Assembly (NCBI GenBank): GCA_007115705.1 | Contig: QXEO01000211.1 | Location: 62,001 to 126,000 of the forward strand | Direction of reading: 5' to 3' | Length of the DNA stretch: 64,000 bases | Source of the DNA: Dactylis glomerata | Taxonomy: Eukaryota > Streptophyta > Magnoliopsida > Poales > Poaceae | In this document: piece by piece, positions 12,688 through 25,300 of the stretch | How the letters are laid out: each line of letters starts with the position of its first letter | Position numbering within the stretch: position 1 is the first letter of the stretch | The notes under the pieces: model-generated | Told to the model about the DNA's origin: nothing | The model's input: the letters and a program-made list of their open reading frames with translations, nothing else | Databases searched by the model: none | Made by a program: the position numbers and the translations under genes

Positions 12688-14122
12688 TGATACGTCTCAA
12701 ACGTATCTATAATTTTTGATGCTCCATGCTCGTTATTGCACCATTTGCTTTGTGTTTCATTACACTTTGTGGCATTTTTATGCGATTTTCGAAACTAACC
12801 TATTGACAAGATGCCATAGTGCTAGTTCCCTGTTTTCTGCTATTTTTGTGTTTTCGAAAAGCTACAAAGGAAATATTCTCGGAATTGGACGAAACGACCA
12901 CCGAAACTCCTATTTTTCCCGGACAAAGGAAGAGGACCAAAGGAGAGCCAGAGAGGGGCCAGAGGCTGGCCACACCATGAGGGGGCGCGGCCCAGGCCCT
13001 GGCCGCGCCCACCTATGGTGAGGAGCCCCTGGTCCACCTCTGATGACGCCCCTTCGCCTATAAGAAGCCTCCCGATGGAAAACCCTAAAACAATAAGCAT
13101 TTTTCCCAGAACAGTTCTGCAGCTCCGCCGCCGTTGAAGATGAATTTCGGGGGACATAAGTCTTTGCTCCGGCACCCTGCCGGAATGGGGAAGTGCCCCC
13201 GGAGCCATCTCCATCGGTCTGCATCGCCGTATCCGCCGTCTCCATTGACCTCACCGCCATCTCCATCAACCTTGCTGTCTCCTATGATGAGGAGGGAGTA
13301 GTTCTCCCCCGGGGCTGAGGGCTCTACCGGTAGCTATGTGGTTCACCTCTCTCTCCCATGATGTGATCTTTATGTGATCATGAGCTTTGTATCTAGTTGA
13401 ATTGGTAGATGTTATTATTCAGATATTATGCTATTCCTGTGCTTTATTATTGTAATCTCCGGAGATACCTTGTATCATGGTGTGAAGGTGACTAGTGTGT
13501 GCATCATGTGTATCTTTTTGGTTAATGTCTCTATGAATTGTTGGTGTTTGTTGAAACCATCTAGTGCGTTCATGGTGATAGTGTGGGACAATCTAGTTTG
13601 GGTACATACGGACTTTGAGGAGTGCTTCATAGCCCTACGCATGATTAGTGTTTGTTTTCCATTGAAGAATTGTTTTGAGTTGCATATTGATGATAGTATC
13701 TATTGGTTCAATTATGTTATATTTGTTGAGAGTGTGTCCACTAGTGAAAGTATGATCCCTAGGCCTTGTTGCCAAGCTTTGCACACTATTTCCGTTCAGT
13801 TTTGTTACATGTTTGCTCACAGTGATACTTATTTCAGATTACATTTACTACTTATAATCATCACTACTGCTTGTATTTCACTATCTCTTCGCCGAACTAG
13901 TGCACCTATACATCTGACAAGTGTATTGGGTGTGTTGGGGACACAAGAGACTTTCTGTATTGTAATTGCAGGGTTGCTTGAGAGGGATAGCTCTGACCTC
14001 TTCCTCCTTGAGTTCGATAAACCTTGGGTGATCCACTTAAGGGAAACTTGCTGCTGCTCTATAAACCTCTGCACTTGGAGGCCCAACACTGTCTACAAGA
14101 ACATACGCGTGCATAGACATCA
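12688..14122 (+). repeat. G1 3' LTR (1435 bp)
   Basis: The LTR begins TGATACGTCTC directly after the polypurine tract and ends GCATAGACATCA, giving TG...CA ends. A TATA-like CCTATAAGAAG lies at about 13058 in a GC-rich stretch. The first 200 bases match the LTRs of G2 and G3. The R/U5 part (from about 13280) is unrelated to theirs and contains the GGGACACAAGAGAC and CAACACTGTCTACA type sequence common in other Triticeae gypsy LTRs. Confidence 0.85.
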
Positions 14123-14604
14123 AGGACCTGCACAAACAATTTTAAAATCTTTTCCCTTCTTCTATCCTTTCATCGGGTGCGCGACCAGCGCTCTCGATGG
14201 TAGTAGCCCCCGAGGCTATGGTCGGGTTCCTTAGAGGCGATCATAGGCTCAAAATTTTCTTTGACTTGTATTCCTTCGACTTAGCCAGTATGCGTGACGT
14301 CATTGATATGATTACTTTCTGCAATTATTTGACCAGACGCTGACTGTTGCACATGGGCAGCGCGGTAATTTCCGAATTTTCCGCCCGTTAGTGGGCTTGC
14401 CGCTTCCGCTTCGCATGCCACATTGCATCCCATGTTCTTTCCTGTGGAAGCTTTAAGGAAAAAGCCTTTCACTTTTACTATTTACCATTTCATTGCTCCT
14501 CCTCCACCGCCACTGCTTCTTCTTCCTTGCGCTCACCCTTTTCTCTCAGCCCCCGAGCGCCTCGCCATTGTATACCCATCAAGAGAGTTGCACATCGATC
14601 GAAG
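14123..14604. other. Tat-like element sequence upstream of the antisense gene
   Basis: The stretch begins with the probable right target-site copy of G1 (AGGAC, 14123-14127). It continues into sequence with AGTAGCCCCCGAGGC (about 14202), which I associate with Tat-type elements carrying Transposase_28. A pyrimidine-rich, Ser/Pro-like stretch (14500-14560) precedes the antisense gene and could be its leader. I see no ORF or clear promoter. Confidence 0.4.
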
Positions 14605-17600
14605 ATGGCCAAGAAGGGGATGAAGAAACAAGCTCTAGGCTGGATTCCCTCTTCCTTCGATGATACGGATCTGAAGAAGGCGAAGAGGGAAGAGTTCCTA
14701 TCCAAATCTGCAAAGATCATCTTTCCCAGGGACGAGGCTATTCCTTCACCACCGGTGGGATTCCGGGTGATGTTCCTCGCTTTCCTTTTCCGCGGTTTAT
14801 CCCTTCCTGCCCATGAATTCCTTCGTGGGCTTCTCTTTGTGTACGGCGTGCAGCTGCATCAGCTCATGCCAAATTCTTTGCTGCACATTGCTTGCTTTAT
14901 CACTCTTTGTGAGGCATTCTTGGGCATTGACCCCCACTAGATTATTTGAAAATATCTATTTCGCCTGCATCCTAGTGGTTCCTTAGCCGAAATTCCTGAG
15001 CTTGTTGGGGCCACTGTCTCTGTGCGATCAGAGTTGCAATATCTTGAGTTTAAGATGGCCCAGTCAGTTCAAGGTTGGAGACAGAAATGGTTCTACATCA
15101 AGGACCAGAAATTCTCTAACTCTGATCAATATGGGCTTGCTCCCTTTGATGCCAGCAAGGGCTTGACAAAGCTGACTACATGGGACGCTTTGGCTTCTAA
15201 TACTGAAGTCAAAAACATCAAGCCATTGTTAGCTCATATTCAAGAGATCAAGAGTGCAGCGGGGAGCGGACTGACTGGAACACAGCTTATGGTGTTCTTT
15301 CTCTAGAGACGCATTCAACCGCTACAAGCTTGAGTTTCCAAATTATGGACTTATTTTGCTTGAACGATCCTTCTCGAGTGTCATCTCAGGACCCAAAGAA
15401 AAAGGATCTCAATAAGAGGGTTAGATTATTGACTACCCTCACCGCAAAAATAGAAGTTCCTGCGTATCTGGCCACTGTCTTTGACTCCATGCACCCTTTG
15501 CCATAGGTACGCGACTTGCAATCCGAAGAATTATTTCACTCTTTTTTTCCTTTAGCTATGTTTTGGTGATGCTCTATACTTCGCATTCTTTGTCGGACCA
15601 CTGATTTTTGGCTTCACGCCCTCCTCTTCCTGAGGAAGGACCCATCAATGCTAAAGTCGCCCCAGCTGACTCTGAAGCCCCCGAGGCTTGTGAGAACCAG
15701 GACGGGGATGGAGCTGAGGATTCTTTGGAGGGAAGTGACTCCACTTTTTTGCCTCCCCTCGCTGAGTGTAAAGCTCAAGGTCCCGAGAAGAAATGGAAAC
15801 ACCCAGAAGACTCGACTTCCTCGGGTACATCTAAGCCAAAAGATGTACCGCAGGAGCAGACAACTTCCAGGGATTCTGTCCCGACTATGTTTGAATTGCT
15901 TGACTCGTAAGTTATTTCACTGTTGTTTCCAACTGTTTTTTATTTTGATCTTCTCCTGTTCTTGAACTCGAATGATTTTCTTCTAGTGATGATGATAAGC
16001 TGAAGAAAACCACCACTATGGTTCGCCCTTCAACAACTCCAACTGCTCTGAAGAAGGGCTCGCAGGAAGAGACCATGGTGGATAATCCATCACATGACAA
16101 CCTAGAAAAAGAAGGCAACAGTGGTGGCTGTGTCTACTTCTCTTGAGGCGCATCAGCCTCCCTCTTCTTTTGATCATGTAAGCATAACTTTCTGTATTCT
16201 AACTCTTTATTAGTGCGCTCTGTCTGTTCTTATATAATCTTGCTCTGTAGCCCCTGATGCAGATATTTTTGTCTCTTGGTACTGATTGCGTTAAGATCCA
16301 AGAAGCTGTTGATGAATCCAAATGTAATTTCCCTTGCTTTTTGATCTTTTCTTGTTTTCCTTTGTTGATTTCTTCTTGATTGCGGTTTACTGTATCACTT
16401 TCTTGTTTGCAGTCGCTCTGAACAAAGCACTTGCATGTGTGGCTTATTTAGAAGCCAAACTGAAGACCACTTTTCAGGCTCTCAAGGATGCCAACATTGC
16501 CAAAGATTCAGCTGAAAAGGCTGCCAAAACACCAAAAGCCAAGGCTAAAAAGGCTGAGAAAGCTTTGGCTGAGATTACTCAGAAGCAATCCAACTGTGAA
16601 GGAGCTGTCACTGAGCGACTTGATGCGATTTGTACGTCTGTTGGCAGTAAGTTTTTCATCTTGTCTTTGTGTCTTGCTAAAGTTGTATCTGTTGACATGC
16701 TTTTCTTGACTTGTACTTCTGTGATGCAGTAGAGCGACTTGGAGAGGTCTGGAAACTCCGGCTCGAAAGTGCCAAAGACCCTTTGGTGGACCCGATTGAC
16801 GTTTTGGAGTCAAACTGGAGTATTTCTCGAGATATCCTCCAGCGAACTCGCCATATTCTTCCTCGCCTATTCGTTGGGTTATTTCTGAGGAAGAAGGAAG
16901 AACTGCTGTCGACAATCTCAGGAAGCTAGTCGAAGCCTTCGATACTGTCGAAGACCCCGTTCTTGCGATGAAGCTTTCATTGGTGACACAAGGTGTCGAA
17001 GGGACGATTGCTCTCGCCCAATCGCATGGCGAGGAAGTGGATTAGGAGAAAGTGGGATCTTCCTATGCTCGACCTCCAGCGGAGATGAAGGAGTTCTTTA
17101 AGAAGGCGAAGGAGTACGTGCCCTAACTCATATCTTTAATTCTTCCTGCGCCAACTCCTGCGACTCCTGCGCCTGTGACTTCTGCGCCTTCCTTGAGTAC
17201 CCATGCTTCCACGGACCCTATTGCTGCTGAGGTAGTGTAGACTTTCGCCTACCCTCTTATAATAGTTTTATGTTTAGTCCCATTTTGTTCTAGCTCGAGA
17301 CATTATCTGTTGGCAGTCTTTTACTCAGAATCTGTATCTTGTAAATATTTTGTACTGGAATTCATGGCTTTCAACATGTCTTGTATTTGAAGTTTATCCT
17401 ACTTTGTTTGTCCAACCTGATTATCATGTCGAAACTCCAGAATTCGAGCGTGGCTCCCTGCCCACGAATATATCAGATTATGGGGTTCCCTCTGGTCATC
17501 ATCCTTCTTGCCGTTGTTCTGAGCATCTGTCGCGGATTGCTGATCTTGAGGGTCAGTTGTCTCTTTTGAAATGACAGGAAAGAACTGCCATGGATCAAGT

Positions 17601-18832
17601 TGGGAAGTCTTTTGGTTTGCTGAAGAAAGTGTCCTCTCTTGAGAGTCAGATGTCCGATCTGATGGCAAAGATTGTTCACCTCGAAGAGTGTGATGCTTTC
17701 CTTATTGGAATTATTGAGTGAGCATGCGAGCAGTTGCAATGTAAGCTTCTCAGAGCCCCTGATTGTCTATTGTTGTGAATTTTGGTTTCATATATCTTGA
17801 CCTCTTGCTCCCCAGGCATTTGCTTGGACCCTGTTGCCGTGAATCATTGAGTTTCTAAGTGAGTCACAGCTCTTGAAAGGGTATCTGCGGATACCAGTAC
17901 CTTTAGGGTTGATGCTCGTCGTCCTAGCGCCATTGTTCTTCTATAGGACCGCTGACGAGGGAACGTCCCCTTGGGTCCTCACCTTTGGCCTACCTGCTGC
18001 GGCTCAAGAGCAAGATGGACACTCGAAGCCCAAGAAGCCCAAAACTAATTAGGGTTCACATACACCTATAACCGGCTTGGACCGGATCCCGAGACCTCGC
18101 CTCCCATATAAGGGCGAGGAGGGGCGGCCAAGAAGGAGATGGACAATCTAATCTCGCACAGATCCCATCTCCCCCACGCATAGGATAGCAACGCCTCATT
18201 TTTTACCATAGCTAGATTTCATCTACGCACCATTGTAACAGCTCCAACTATGCCACAATACAAGATCAGCAAGCAGGATGTAGGTCTTTACCCTTTGGGG
18301 GGCCGAACCTAGGTAAATTCTTGTGTGTGTCCTGTTTTTGTCTGAAGCCGTCGAATCTGCCAGCGCCCACATACGCTTCATGAATCAAAAGCCCTCAAGC
18401 ATGGGCATTGCCGGGGTAGAACCTCATCAACCGCGTTCAGCACATCAGAGAATCTGTTGATGGTTGTCGAAAATCTTTGAGAACAATGTATTCTGTTATG
18501 CTTCCCAGGAATCCTCCTTCTGAGAATTTTGGCCAGCTACTCAAATTTTTCAGGACGAGCCGACGCATTCATTGACTGATAGAGCTTAACCTAATAGCTG
18601 GTGCCAATTTTGCTCTTGGCTGGGTACAGAAGTGGCATCCGAAGATGAACTTTAGTGCTATGTCTTTGGGTTTGCCTCCTCCGCAAAGATCAAGATCTGT
18701 GGCGCTGCGAGTTCATATGGATGTCATGCTTCAACCTGCGAGAAGGATGATCGCAAAACTTCTTGAAGCTAATGCTGCATTCTTTTTCGTGAATATCATT
18801 ATTTGAACCCAGTCTTTGTTGATTCGTCAGAT
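14605..18832 (+). pseudogene. Antisense Transposase_28 (gypsy-type) gene, multi-exon, degenerate
   Basis: It starts at MAKKGMKKQALGW (14605). The first block (to 14940) has GFRVMFLAFLFRGLSLPA and FITLCEAFLG, typical of the 'putative gypsy type transposon' domain (Pfam Transposase_28). After a TAG at 14938 the frame continues to GWRQKWFYIKDQ. Later exon-like blocks are an acidic Ser/Pro-rich region (15615-15908), an Ala/Lys-rich coiled coil (about 16410-16650) and a block with ERLGEVWKLR (16733-16927). A C-terminal block with KWHPKMNFSAMSLGLP runs to 18832. GTAAGT-like donors (15909, 16648) and AG acceptors separate them. The C-terminal part is split by the solo LTR at 17953-18429. Several stops show decay. 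The name 'transposase' is historical and no activity is established. Confidence 0.7.
17953..18429 (+). repeat. Solo LTR (477 bp), TSD ACCGC
   Basis: A TG...CA sequence inserted into the last exon-like block of the antisense gene. The flanks are exact 5-bp duplications ACCGC at 17948-17952 and 18430-18434. It contains a TATA-like CCCATATAAGGG (about 18101) followed by GC-rich leader-like sequence, which sets the plus orientation. No internal domain or second LTR is present, so it is a solo LTR from intra-element recombination. It is younger than the Tat-like host. The family is not identified. Confidence 0.85.
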
Positions 18833-19248
18833 CAAGTGGAGTTGTAGTTGAGGATTTACTCATTGTAGCTTGCTTTGTTCTTTTTTTGTTAGCGTGAGGG
18901 TTTAACTATTTTCATGTTGTTATCAAATAGTTGTAGTAAAGACGTTGTTGTTGTTTGTGCGTTCGACCGCAATTTTTGTAGTCTGCTATTCGTATTTATT
19001 CACGTAGAATCTCTGATATGATAGACTTGTAAACTCAAAAGATGAGGAACTTGTCTTTTATTATGCTGAATGTAAAGATACATGGGGTGCCCAGGAGACC
19101 CGACCGGTGGCCTGTGTTCTGGATCTACAGGGTCTTGCCCTTATGACTCATGCCTTAGTAGCCTTTCTCTACTTACTCTACTTTCTCTAATTGATCATCA
19201 GAGATTGTTGCTTAGGTTGTAGGAGTACCTGACTCATTTGATATAGAT
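18833..19248. other. Tat-like spacer between antisense gene and protease
   Basis: AT-rich sequence lying between the two convergent coding regions of the Tat-like element. It would hold the 3' ends of both the antisense gene and the gag-pro transcript. I see no ORF and no clear polypurine tract. Reverse transcriptase and integrase would be expected near here in an autonomous copy and are absent. Confidence 0.4.
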
Positions 19249-21097
19249 TTGTTCGGGTCCAATGCTTGGACTCGATGTTTCTTCGCTTCAGGCTCTACGT
19301 GGTATTCTTCGGGTTACTTTGTAGTAGTCATGGTTGCCTTCTCTATTTTGCCGTTGAATTGTCTATATTTGGCTGTCATGCCAAATGTCTGCGCCATCTT
19401 GTGGAACTCTTTGTCGTATATATCGGAGAGTTGAAGCTTCCCTTCACGGTGATCATTCCGTTGGGTCCTGGCATCTTGAGTACCAGGTAGGTATAGTGGG
19501 GTACTGCCATAAAACGCAAAAACACGGGTCGTCCGAGGATCGCGTGATACTGAGAGGGCCAATCCATGAATTCGAAGTAGAGCTTATCCTTTCTATAGTT
19601 CTGGCGGTTGCGGAAACAAACGTCGAGTGCTATTCAACCCAATGGGTAGTTTGCACTGCCAGGTACGATTCCATGGAAGGAACAATCGGTTGGCTTGAGG
19701 AACTCTAGTGATATACGCATTGCTTGGAGTGTTTTTGCGTATATCAAGTTTATTCCACTTCCTGCATCCATAAATACTCTTTCCATGTCATGTCCTCCTA
19801 TCTGAGCTTTGAGTACCAGGGGCACATTTCCTGGCTGAGGTACTATTATTGGGTGGTCTTCTCTGTTCAATTCTATTGGCTGCTCGGACCAGTGCAAATA
19901 TTATGTTGTCGCTAGAGGCGATGTTATTGCTAAATTGACTTGTCGAGAGATGCTTTTTTCCTCTTTGTGCAACTTCGGTACTGGTTGTATCAATGCGGTG
20001 ATGTGTCCTTTGGATGGGATGTATCCTCCATCATTGTCGTTTCCTTGATTTGGCTAGCTTTGTCCTTGTGCTGCTCTGTTGGTTGCTTGCTGGTTTACTG
20101 GAGGTGCATTGTTTGTGTTTCCATCATAGCCTTGCCTCCTAGCTTCGGCTTGCTTATTTCCTGCTACTTCCTGAAGTTTCAAGAATGTCTAGCAATCCTT
20201 CATTGCTTGTCGGGACACTCTTTTGCCATCGATGAACGCATAGTGTATATGGCATGGTTCGTTTAGCATATCATCTGGTGATTGATTATACTGCCTTGAT
20301 CCTCTTGGCTGGAACTTCCTATTACTGCTTGAGTCTACTCTGCCAATGTTGCGATACCCTAAATTTATGCGGTCGTCTCCTTGGTAGGTATTGTCTTTAT
20401 ATCCCGTGGCTACTTGACTATGAGAACCATAATTATAATAGTTGCGGGATCTTTGCCTTTGACTGCTGCACCTGTTTCCTCTGTCGTCTTCAGGTGACCA
20501 TGTCCTTTTGTTGTTATAAGCGTCTTCGCCGTCCGCGAATCTGTTTGCTATATCCATTAGATCTAATACTGTCTTTGGCTTAATCCGCCCCATTTCATCG
20601 ACTAGATCTCCTCGTCGCATCCCAAGCGTGAAGGCATCAATTGCTTTCTCATATGAAACATCAACTGCGAAATTTTTGATAATGCTCCATCTTTGTATGA
20701 ATGATCGAAGTGTCTCATTACGCTGATGTATGCGAGCTTTGACTTCCTCTATTGATGTTGGCCGCTTGTATGTTGACTTGAAGTTGCTTGTGAACTGCTT
20801 TGTGAGTTCATCCCAGCTTCCAATTGTTTCTCTTTCTAGCTTACCCAACCATGACCGTGCCACGACGGTGAGGTGGAGCTGCAGACTTTGCATTGATGTC
20901 TCTTTTGAGCCTCCTAATATTCTGACTGCTTGTAGATAATCTGAGAGCCATGACTGTGGCTCCTGAGATCCGTTGAATTTTTGCTGATCATGGGGTAGTT
21001 TGAATCCTTCGGGCACTGGAGTGCTACGAACTATGCGAGTAAAGCAAGGTGCTCCCATCTCTTTCTTGTCATCTTTGTAGTCGTACGCCTTATTGGG
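19249..21097 (-). pseudogene. Tat-like gag (C-terminal part) and aspartic protease
   Basis: Gag resumes at 21097 immediately after the LARD-like insertion. The core is VPEGFKLP, SWLSDYLQAVRILGG, then KRPTSIEEVKARIHQRNE and MDIANRFADGEDA, followed by a basic RNA-binding region. The frame reaches a TGA at 20189. Beyond it the same reading continues as a linker, then the protease (about 19900-19640), whose catalytic motif reads MDAGSGINLIY in place of the usual D-T/S-G-A/S. A frameshift near 19630 moves to the frame with DWPSQYHAILGRPVFLRFMA and KMPGPNGMITV. The order gag, then PR, then nothing recognisable suggests a gag-pro-only element or a pol deletion. Confidence 0.8.
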
Positions 21098-21555
21098 TTT
21101 AGTGACCTCATCTTTTAAAGATGACGATCCCTATGCTTTTCAGTGCTAGTCCCTGGATCAACGCTAGCACACATAGTTTGAGATGTAATATCAAGAAACA
21201 AGGGTCATTTTATTACATCGCATGATCCAACAATTACATAAAGAACTTACAATGCTCATAACATAGAGCTTTCAGAGTTTACAACGAAATCAAAACTAGC
21301 AGGGAGTCCTTCTTCTTCATGTGCCACAAGCGAACATGCTGCGGATAGACTCGTAACCCTGTCGTACCTTTCTTATCATCAAAACCTGCAACATGAAACG
21401 TTGCAGCCACAAAGGGTCAATACACTTGAATTGTATTGGCAAGATGTCATTGTTTGGTGGACACCAATGGAACCTAACACTTAAATGAATATTTGGCTTG
21501 GTGGAGCTTTAGACCTATTTGCGCTAAGCAATTTTATCCTATCATTTTCTTGAAG
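21098..21555 (-). repeat. Truncated third LTR (3' terminal 458 bp)
   Basis: This matches 22369-22826 and 28352-28809 base for base apart from substitutions. I count 13 differences from the first and 18 from the second over 458 bases. It then jumps directly to internal-domain sequence at a shared GCAAA (21555-21559). The rest of the LTR (about 3.6 kb) and about 1.07 kb of internal domain are missing. Confidence 0.88.
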
Positions 21556-22368
21556 CAAACAAACCAATATGATAATATCACAATTTGATATGATCATAAT
21601 GTATTACGATGTCGTTCTTACATATATCTTAAATGGAGGTCCAACTAGGGCTTCTTGGATGTCTTCCAGGTAGTGATCAAATCTTTTCATCCTTGTGGTA
21701 CTTCAGTTTATAGTTGAGTCTTTCTCCAAGTTCTTCGAGAGCTTCCATGAATTGCATCTTGCGAAGTCGAGGCATCAGTCTCTTCGTGATGTTTTTATGA
21801 GATATGAACTCTTAAAGAAAAGAGAGTATTTTTTTTAACCTGAAGTAGATGAGAATGGAAGAAGTTAAAATTGCAAACACCCTTTTAATAAAACTAAATT
21901 AGTTAGATTTTTCATCCTAGGGTCTTTCATCTCTCTCATCTTCTTGTGCTTCTCTTGATCATGAATTTATCTTCTTGCTCCTAGGATGTCGTATCCTTCA
22001 GTTGGGCAAGTAGCTCATCATTTGCTAAATAGTTCGTTGGTCCTATTGTTATCAAGATCCTTCGTAAGGATTTCTAAGTCCTAGAACTATTGATGCATAG
22101 ACTTTTTCTTCTAAACTTCTTCAATTTGCTTCCTTTGATGATAGAGGTGGGTGGATCTTGAAGTCCTTTGAGGTGTCGAAGCTGAAGCTCTTCGTATTTG
22201 AGTTGGAATGAAGAGAAGTAGAGACAAAAATGACTAAGGGAAGAGTTTACGAGGTAATGAGTGTGTAAATTTTTAACTTAGAAATAAAAGCAACTCCTAT
22301 ATTTCTAAGGGTTTTTGTCCAATCCTAGGGTCACGAACCTAAGGGCAACACAATGCTCTGATACCATC
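21556..22368 (-). other. Partial second internal domain of the LARD-like tandem
   Basis: This matches 27539-28351, with about eight substitutions and one T-run length change by eye. It is non-coding. It carries the second primer-binding site at 22354-22366 next to LTR-B. The missing part corresponds to 26472 to about 27538 of the complete internal domain. Confidence 0.8.
22354..22366 (-). other. Primer-binding site (initiator tRNA-Met type), second copy
   Basis: On the minus strand this reads TGGTATCAGAGCA, complementary to the 3' end of plant initiator tRNA-Met. It lies two bases after the end of LTR-B. It is the copy belonging to the truncated internal domain. Confidence 0.85.
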
Positions 22369-25300
22369 TTTAGTGACCTCATCTTTTAAAGATGACAATC
22401 CCTGTGCTTTTCAGTGCTAGTCCCTGGATCAACGCTAGCACACACAGTTTGAGATGTAATATCAAGAAACAAGGGTCATTTTATTACATCGCATGATCCA
22501 GCAATTACATAAAGAACTTACAATGCTCATAACATAGAGCTTTCAGAGTTTACAACGAAATCGAAACTAGCATGGAGTCCTTCTTCTTCATGTGCCACAG
22601 GCGAACATGCTGCGGATAGACTCGTAACCCTGTCGTACCTTTCTTATCGTCAAAACCTGCAACATGAAACGTTGCAGCCACAAAGGGTCAATACACTTGA
22701 AGTGTATTGGCAAGATGTCATTGTTTGGTGGACACCAATGGAACCTAACACTTAAATGAATATTTGGCTTGGTGGAGCTTCAGACCTATTTGCACTAAGC
22801 AATTTAATCCTATCATTTTCTTGTAGCAAAACTTTTAGCTGGACAACTTGACTTGGGTGATCTACCCCTATAGCCACAGGCCGTAGTTATCGTACGAGAC
22901 ACACTGGTCGATGGATACCTACATCAAATGTCAAAACCTCAATTCTCTTTTAAAACACTATTGGACTCACTGGAATCCACCAGGTGCTCCTAATAAATTA
23001 TGCACACACAGGAATCCACCAGGTGTACATAATTATGATCACACAACAAATCCCTTTTTGTCCCATCAAGTTTTAATTTAAAGAAGTTGGCATGATGAGA
23101 TCCTTGAACATCTTCAAAATCATGTCGCTCAAAATTGTCCATAACCGGGGACATGGCTAAGTACTTAGTTTTAACCCTCTACAGAGGTGGTGCACTTTTC
23201 CCACAAGACTTAGTCAACCTCTTTTGCCATGATGCTCATTTTGCTCAAATGGCCAAGTGAAGACTAAGACGAGACCTTTGAGAGGCAATCCCTCAGACCA
23301 ACTCGAATGCGTTCCCTCCTATCATCATCTACCACCCTCTATCCGTCTGGCTGAGTTCTCACAACTTAGTTAGTCAAGACAGAGCCCATATGACTCATGG
23401 TTGCACTTGAAGCTTCATGACTTGAGCGTCTCCAATGTCTTTGTTCCTGGGTGGCCGTCCACAAGTGAGATACACCTGGTGGTTCAGAGGTTTGATGACA
23501 TGACCCTAGGGAACCACTCAACACAAATCCATTCTTACCACTTTGCACCTAGGTGTTTCATTAACTTAGTTGTTTTCTTGGTTTTTGTAAAACAATGGTT
23601 TTCAACACTTAGTCAAAACATGTGATAATCCCTTCCCACAACAAGTGTAAGGCAACCTATAGCAGCAGCAGTTCTAATAGGTGATGCAAAAGCTAGACAT
23701 AAGCTAGACAAAAGAATTAGCATAAAATCATAAGTTTATAAAACACCTACACATGCATCTTCTACAAGAAAAGCTACTAGTGACAATTCTTTAGTAGTAC
23801 AAGAAAATGATGACACTTGCCTTAGTAAGTTTTCTGAAGTTTGTACTTCTCTTAGTCAACGCACGTAGCTCTCCGTATAACTATAAGATAAAAGATAACA
23901 CCAAATAAACATACAATCCAAGGCAACAAAATCAAACAAGACAACAAAGGTGTTTATTTGTTTTAGCATAGTCTTGATTTGCCTTAGTGATATTTGGACA
24001 AGGATTGGGCCGTGAAATTGACTTGATAGGGATGTAGAGCTTTGGCTAAGTCAAGGACTTAAGTTTGTTGGGGGTTTTCCTACTTTGTTTAAGAAAACAC
24101 TTAGCAAAATACTTTCAAGTGAAACTTAGGCTTAGGTTGAGAAGTTGGATGAATATATTCTAAGTCTTGAGGTTTGCCACTTCCATCTTCTTGACTTGGC
24201 TCTTGACCTTGTTCTTCTTGTTTTCCTCCACCTCTTGCCTTCTCTTCAACTTCTTCTCCATGGTCTTGGTATGGGAAAACTTTTATGCCACATTGTTGGA
24301 TGGAGTAGTAAAACACTTGGAAGAATTTGGGTGTGATGGGATTGATGGTTTTGCACTTGGGCAAAGGTGGAGAGAGATACTTTACTAAGTCATGGTAGAT
24401 TTGAGTGACCATTGGGACTTAGGATAATCCACACCATTTGCATAGTGGGACAAAATCAAATAGAATAGGGGTGCTTGATAGGAATTTGGATTGATATTTG
24501 CAAGGTGCCCAAATAACATAATTCTTGCAAAAAGGATGTGCTAAAGGGTTGACTTTGAATACCTAAGATATGTGTGTGAAGTGTTCTGGTGGTTTTATAT
24601 TATCAAGATATTCAATTTTGCAAAAGGAATCATGCCTAAAATAATTATAGAATTAAATCTAAGGAGAAAATACTCAAATCCTCATTTAAATTTGAATACT
24701 TGATAAAATTGGTCTAATTAATTTTTGCAGTGGTTATACTGGATAGAGGATACCAATAAGATCCATTTTCAAAAAGAATTAATTGAAAAAGGATTTATAG
24801 AATTTGAATTATATCAAAATTACTCATATTCACAAGTTCAAATTTGAATATTTTGAAATAGTTGGAAAGTGAGCTTTTATTCCAGAATTGTGTTCTACAC
24901 ATTTTTAGGAGTTCAGGGATATATTATTTGCAATTTTTGGATATACAGAACAGAAGATATGATTTTTTAAAGTTTGGACATTTTTCTGTTTTTAAAACCA
25001 AAATTGAACCGGGGCTAATTCCATGTGCAGACGCGTGGCGAACTCTGGTTGGTCGGTACCGCTTCGCGCGGATCGGAAACGTGAGCCATAGGATTTAAAG
25101 TGGATCGGGCGATCTAGATCAGAAGGTAACGATTCGGGATTAGAATAGAACAGGAGCCACTGGATCTGGATCCAACGGCTGGGATCAGATCCCTCACCTA
25201 GGGTTTCGGCGGGTTCACCGGAAATGGAGGGAACGGCGGTGCTGCATCCCGGTGATTGTCGGCGATGGCGTTTCTGAGGCCCCTGGCGATGGTGGAGGTG

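Larger units (their letters stand above)
7621..14122 (+). mobile_element. G1: non-autonomous gypsy LTR retrotransposon (5' part outside window)
   Basis: A plus-strand element whose left half is cut off by the LINE and continues outside the window. It holds a long Gag-like ORF (to 10100), a 2.6-kb non-coding 3' domain, a purine-rich tract and a 3' LTR (12688-14122). No protease, reverse transcriptase or integrase is visible in the part present, so it looks non-autonomous. The base after the LTR begins AGGAC (14123-14127), the expected right target-site copy. The left copy is not in the window. It is inserted in the non-coding 3' region of the Tat-like element. Confidence 0.85.

Noticed and set aside
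12840..13269. Overlapping ORFs on the minus strand in a GC-rich segment
   Set aside because: They lie in the R region of the G1 LTR. Equivalent ORFs at 44121, 57198 and 62765 are likewise LTR artefacts.
17886..17952. Possible LTR start at TGAGTCACAGC before the solo LTR
   Set aside because: The sequence up to 17952 still reads as the antisense gene. The TSD ACCGC fixes the start at 17953.
23366..23625. Paired short ORFs at 23366-23625 and 29352-29611 that are nearly identical
   Set aside because: They are identical because they lie at the same place in LTR-A and LTR-B, not because of a conserved gene.
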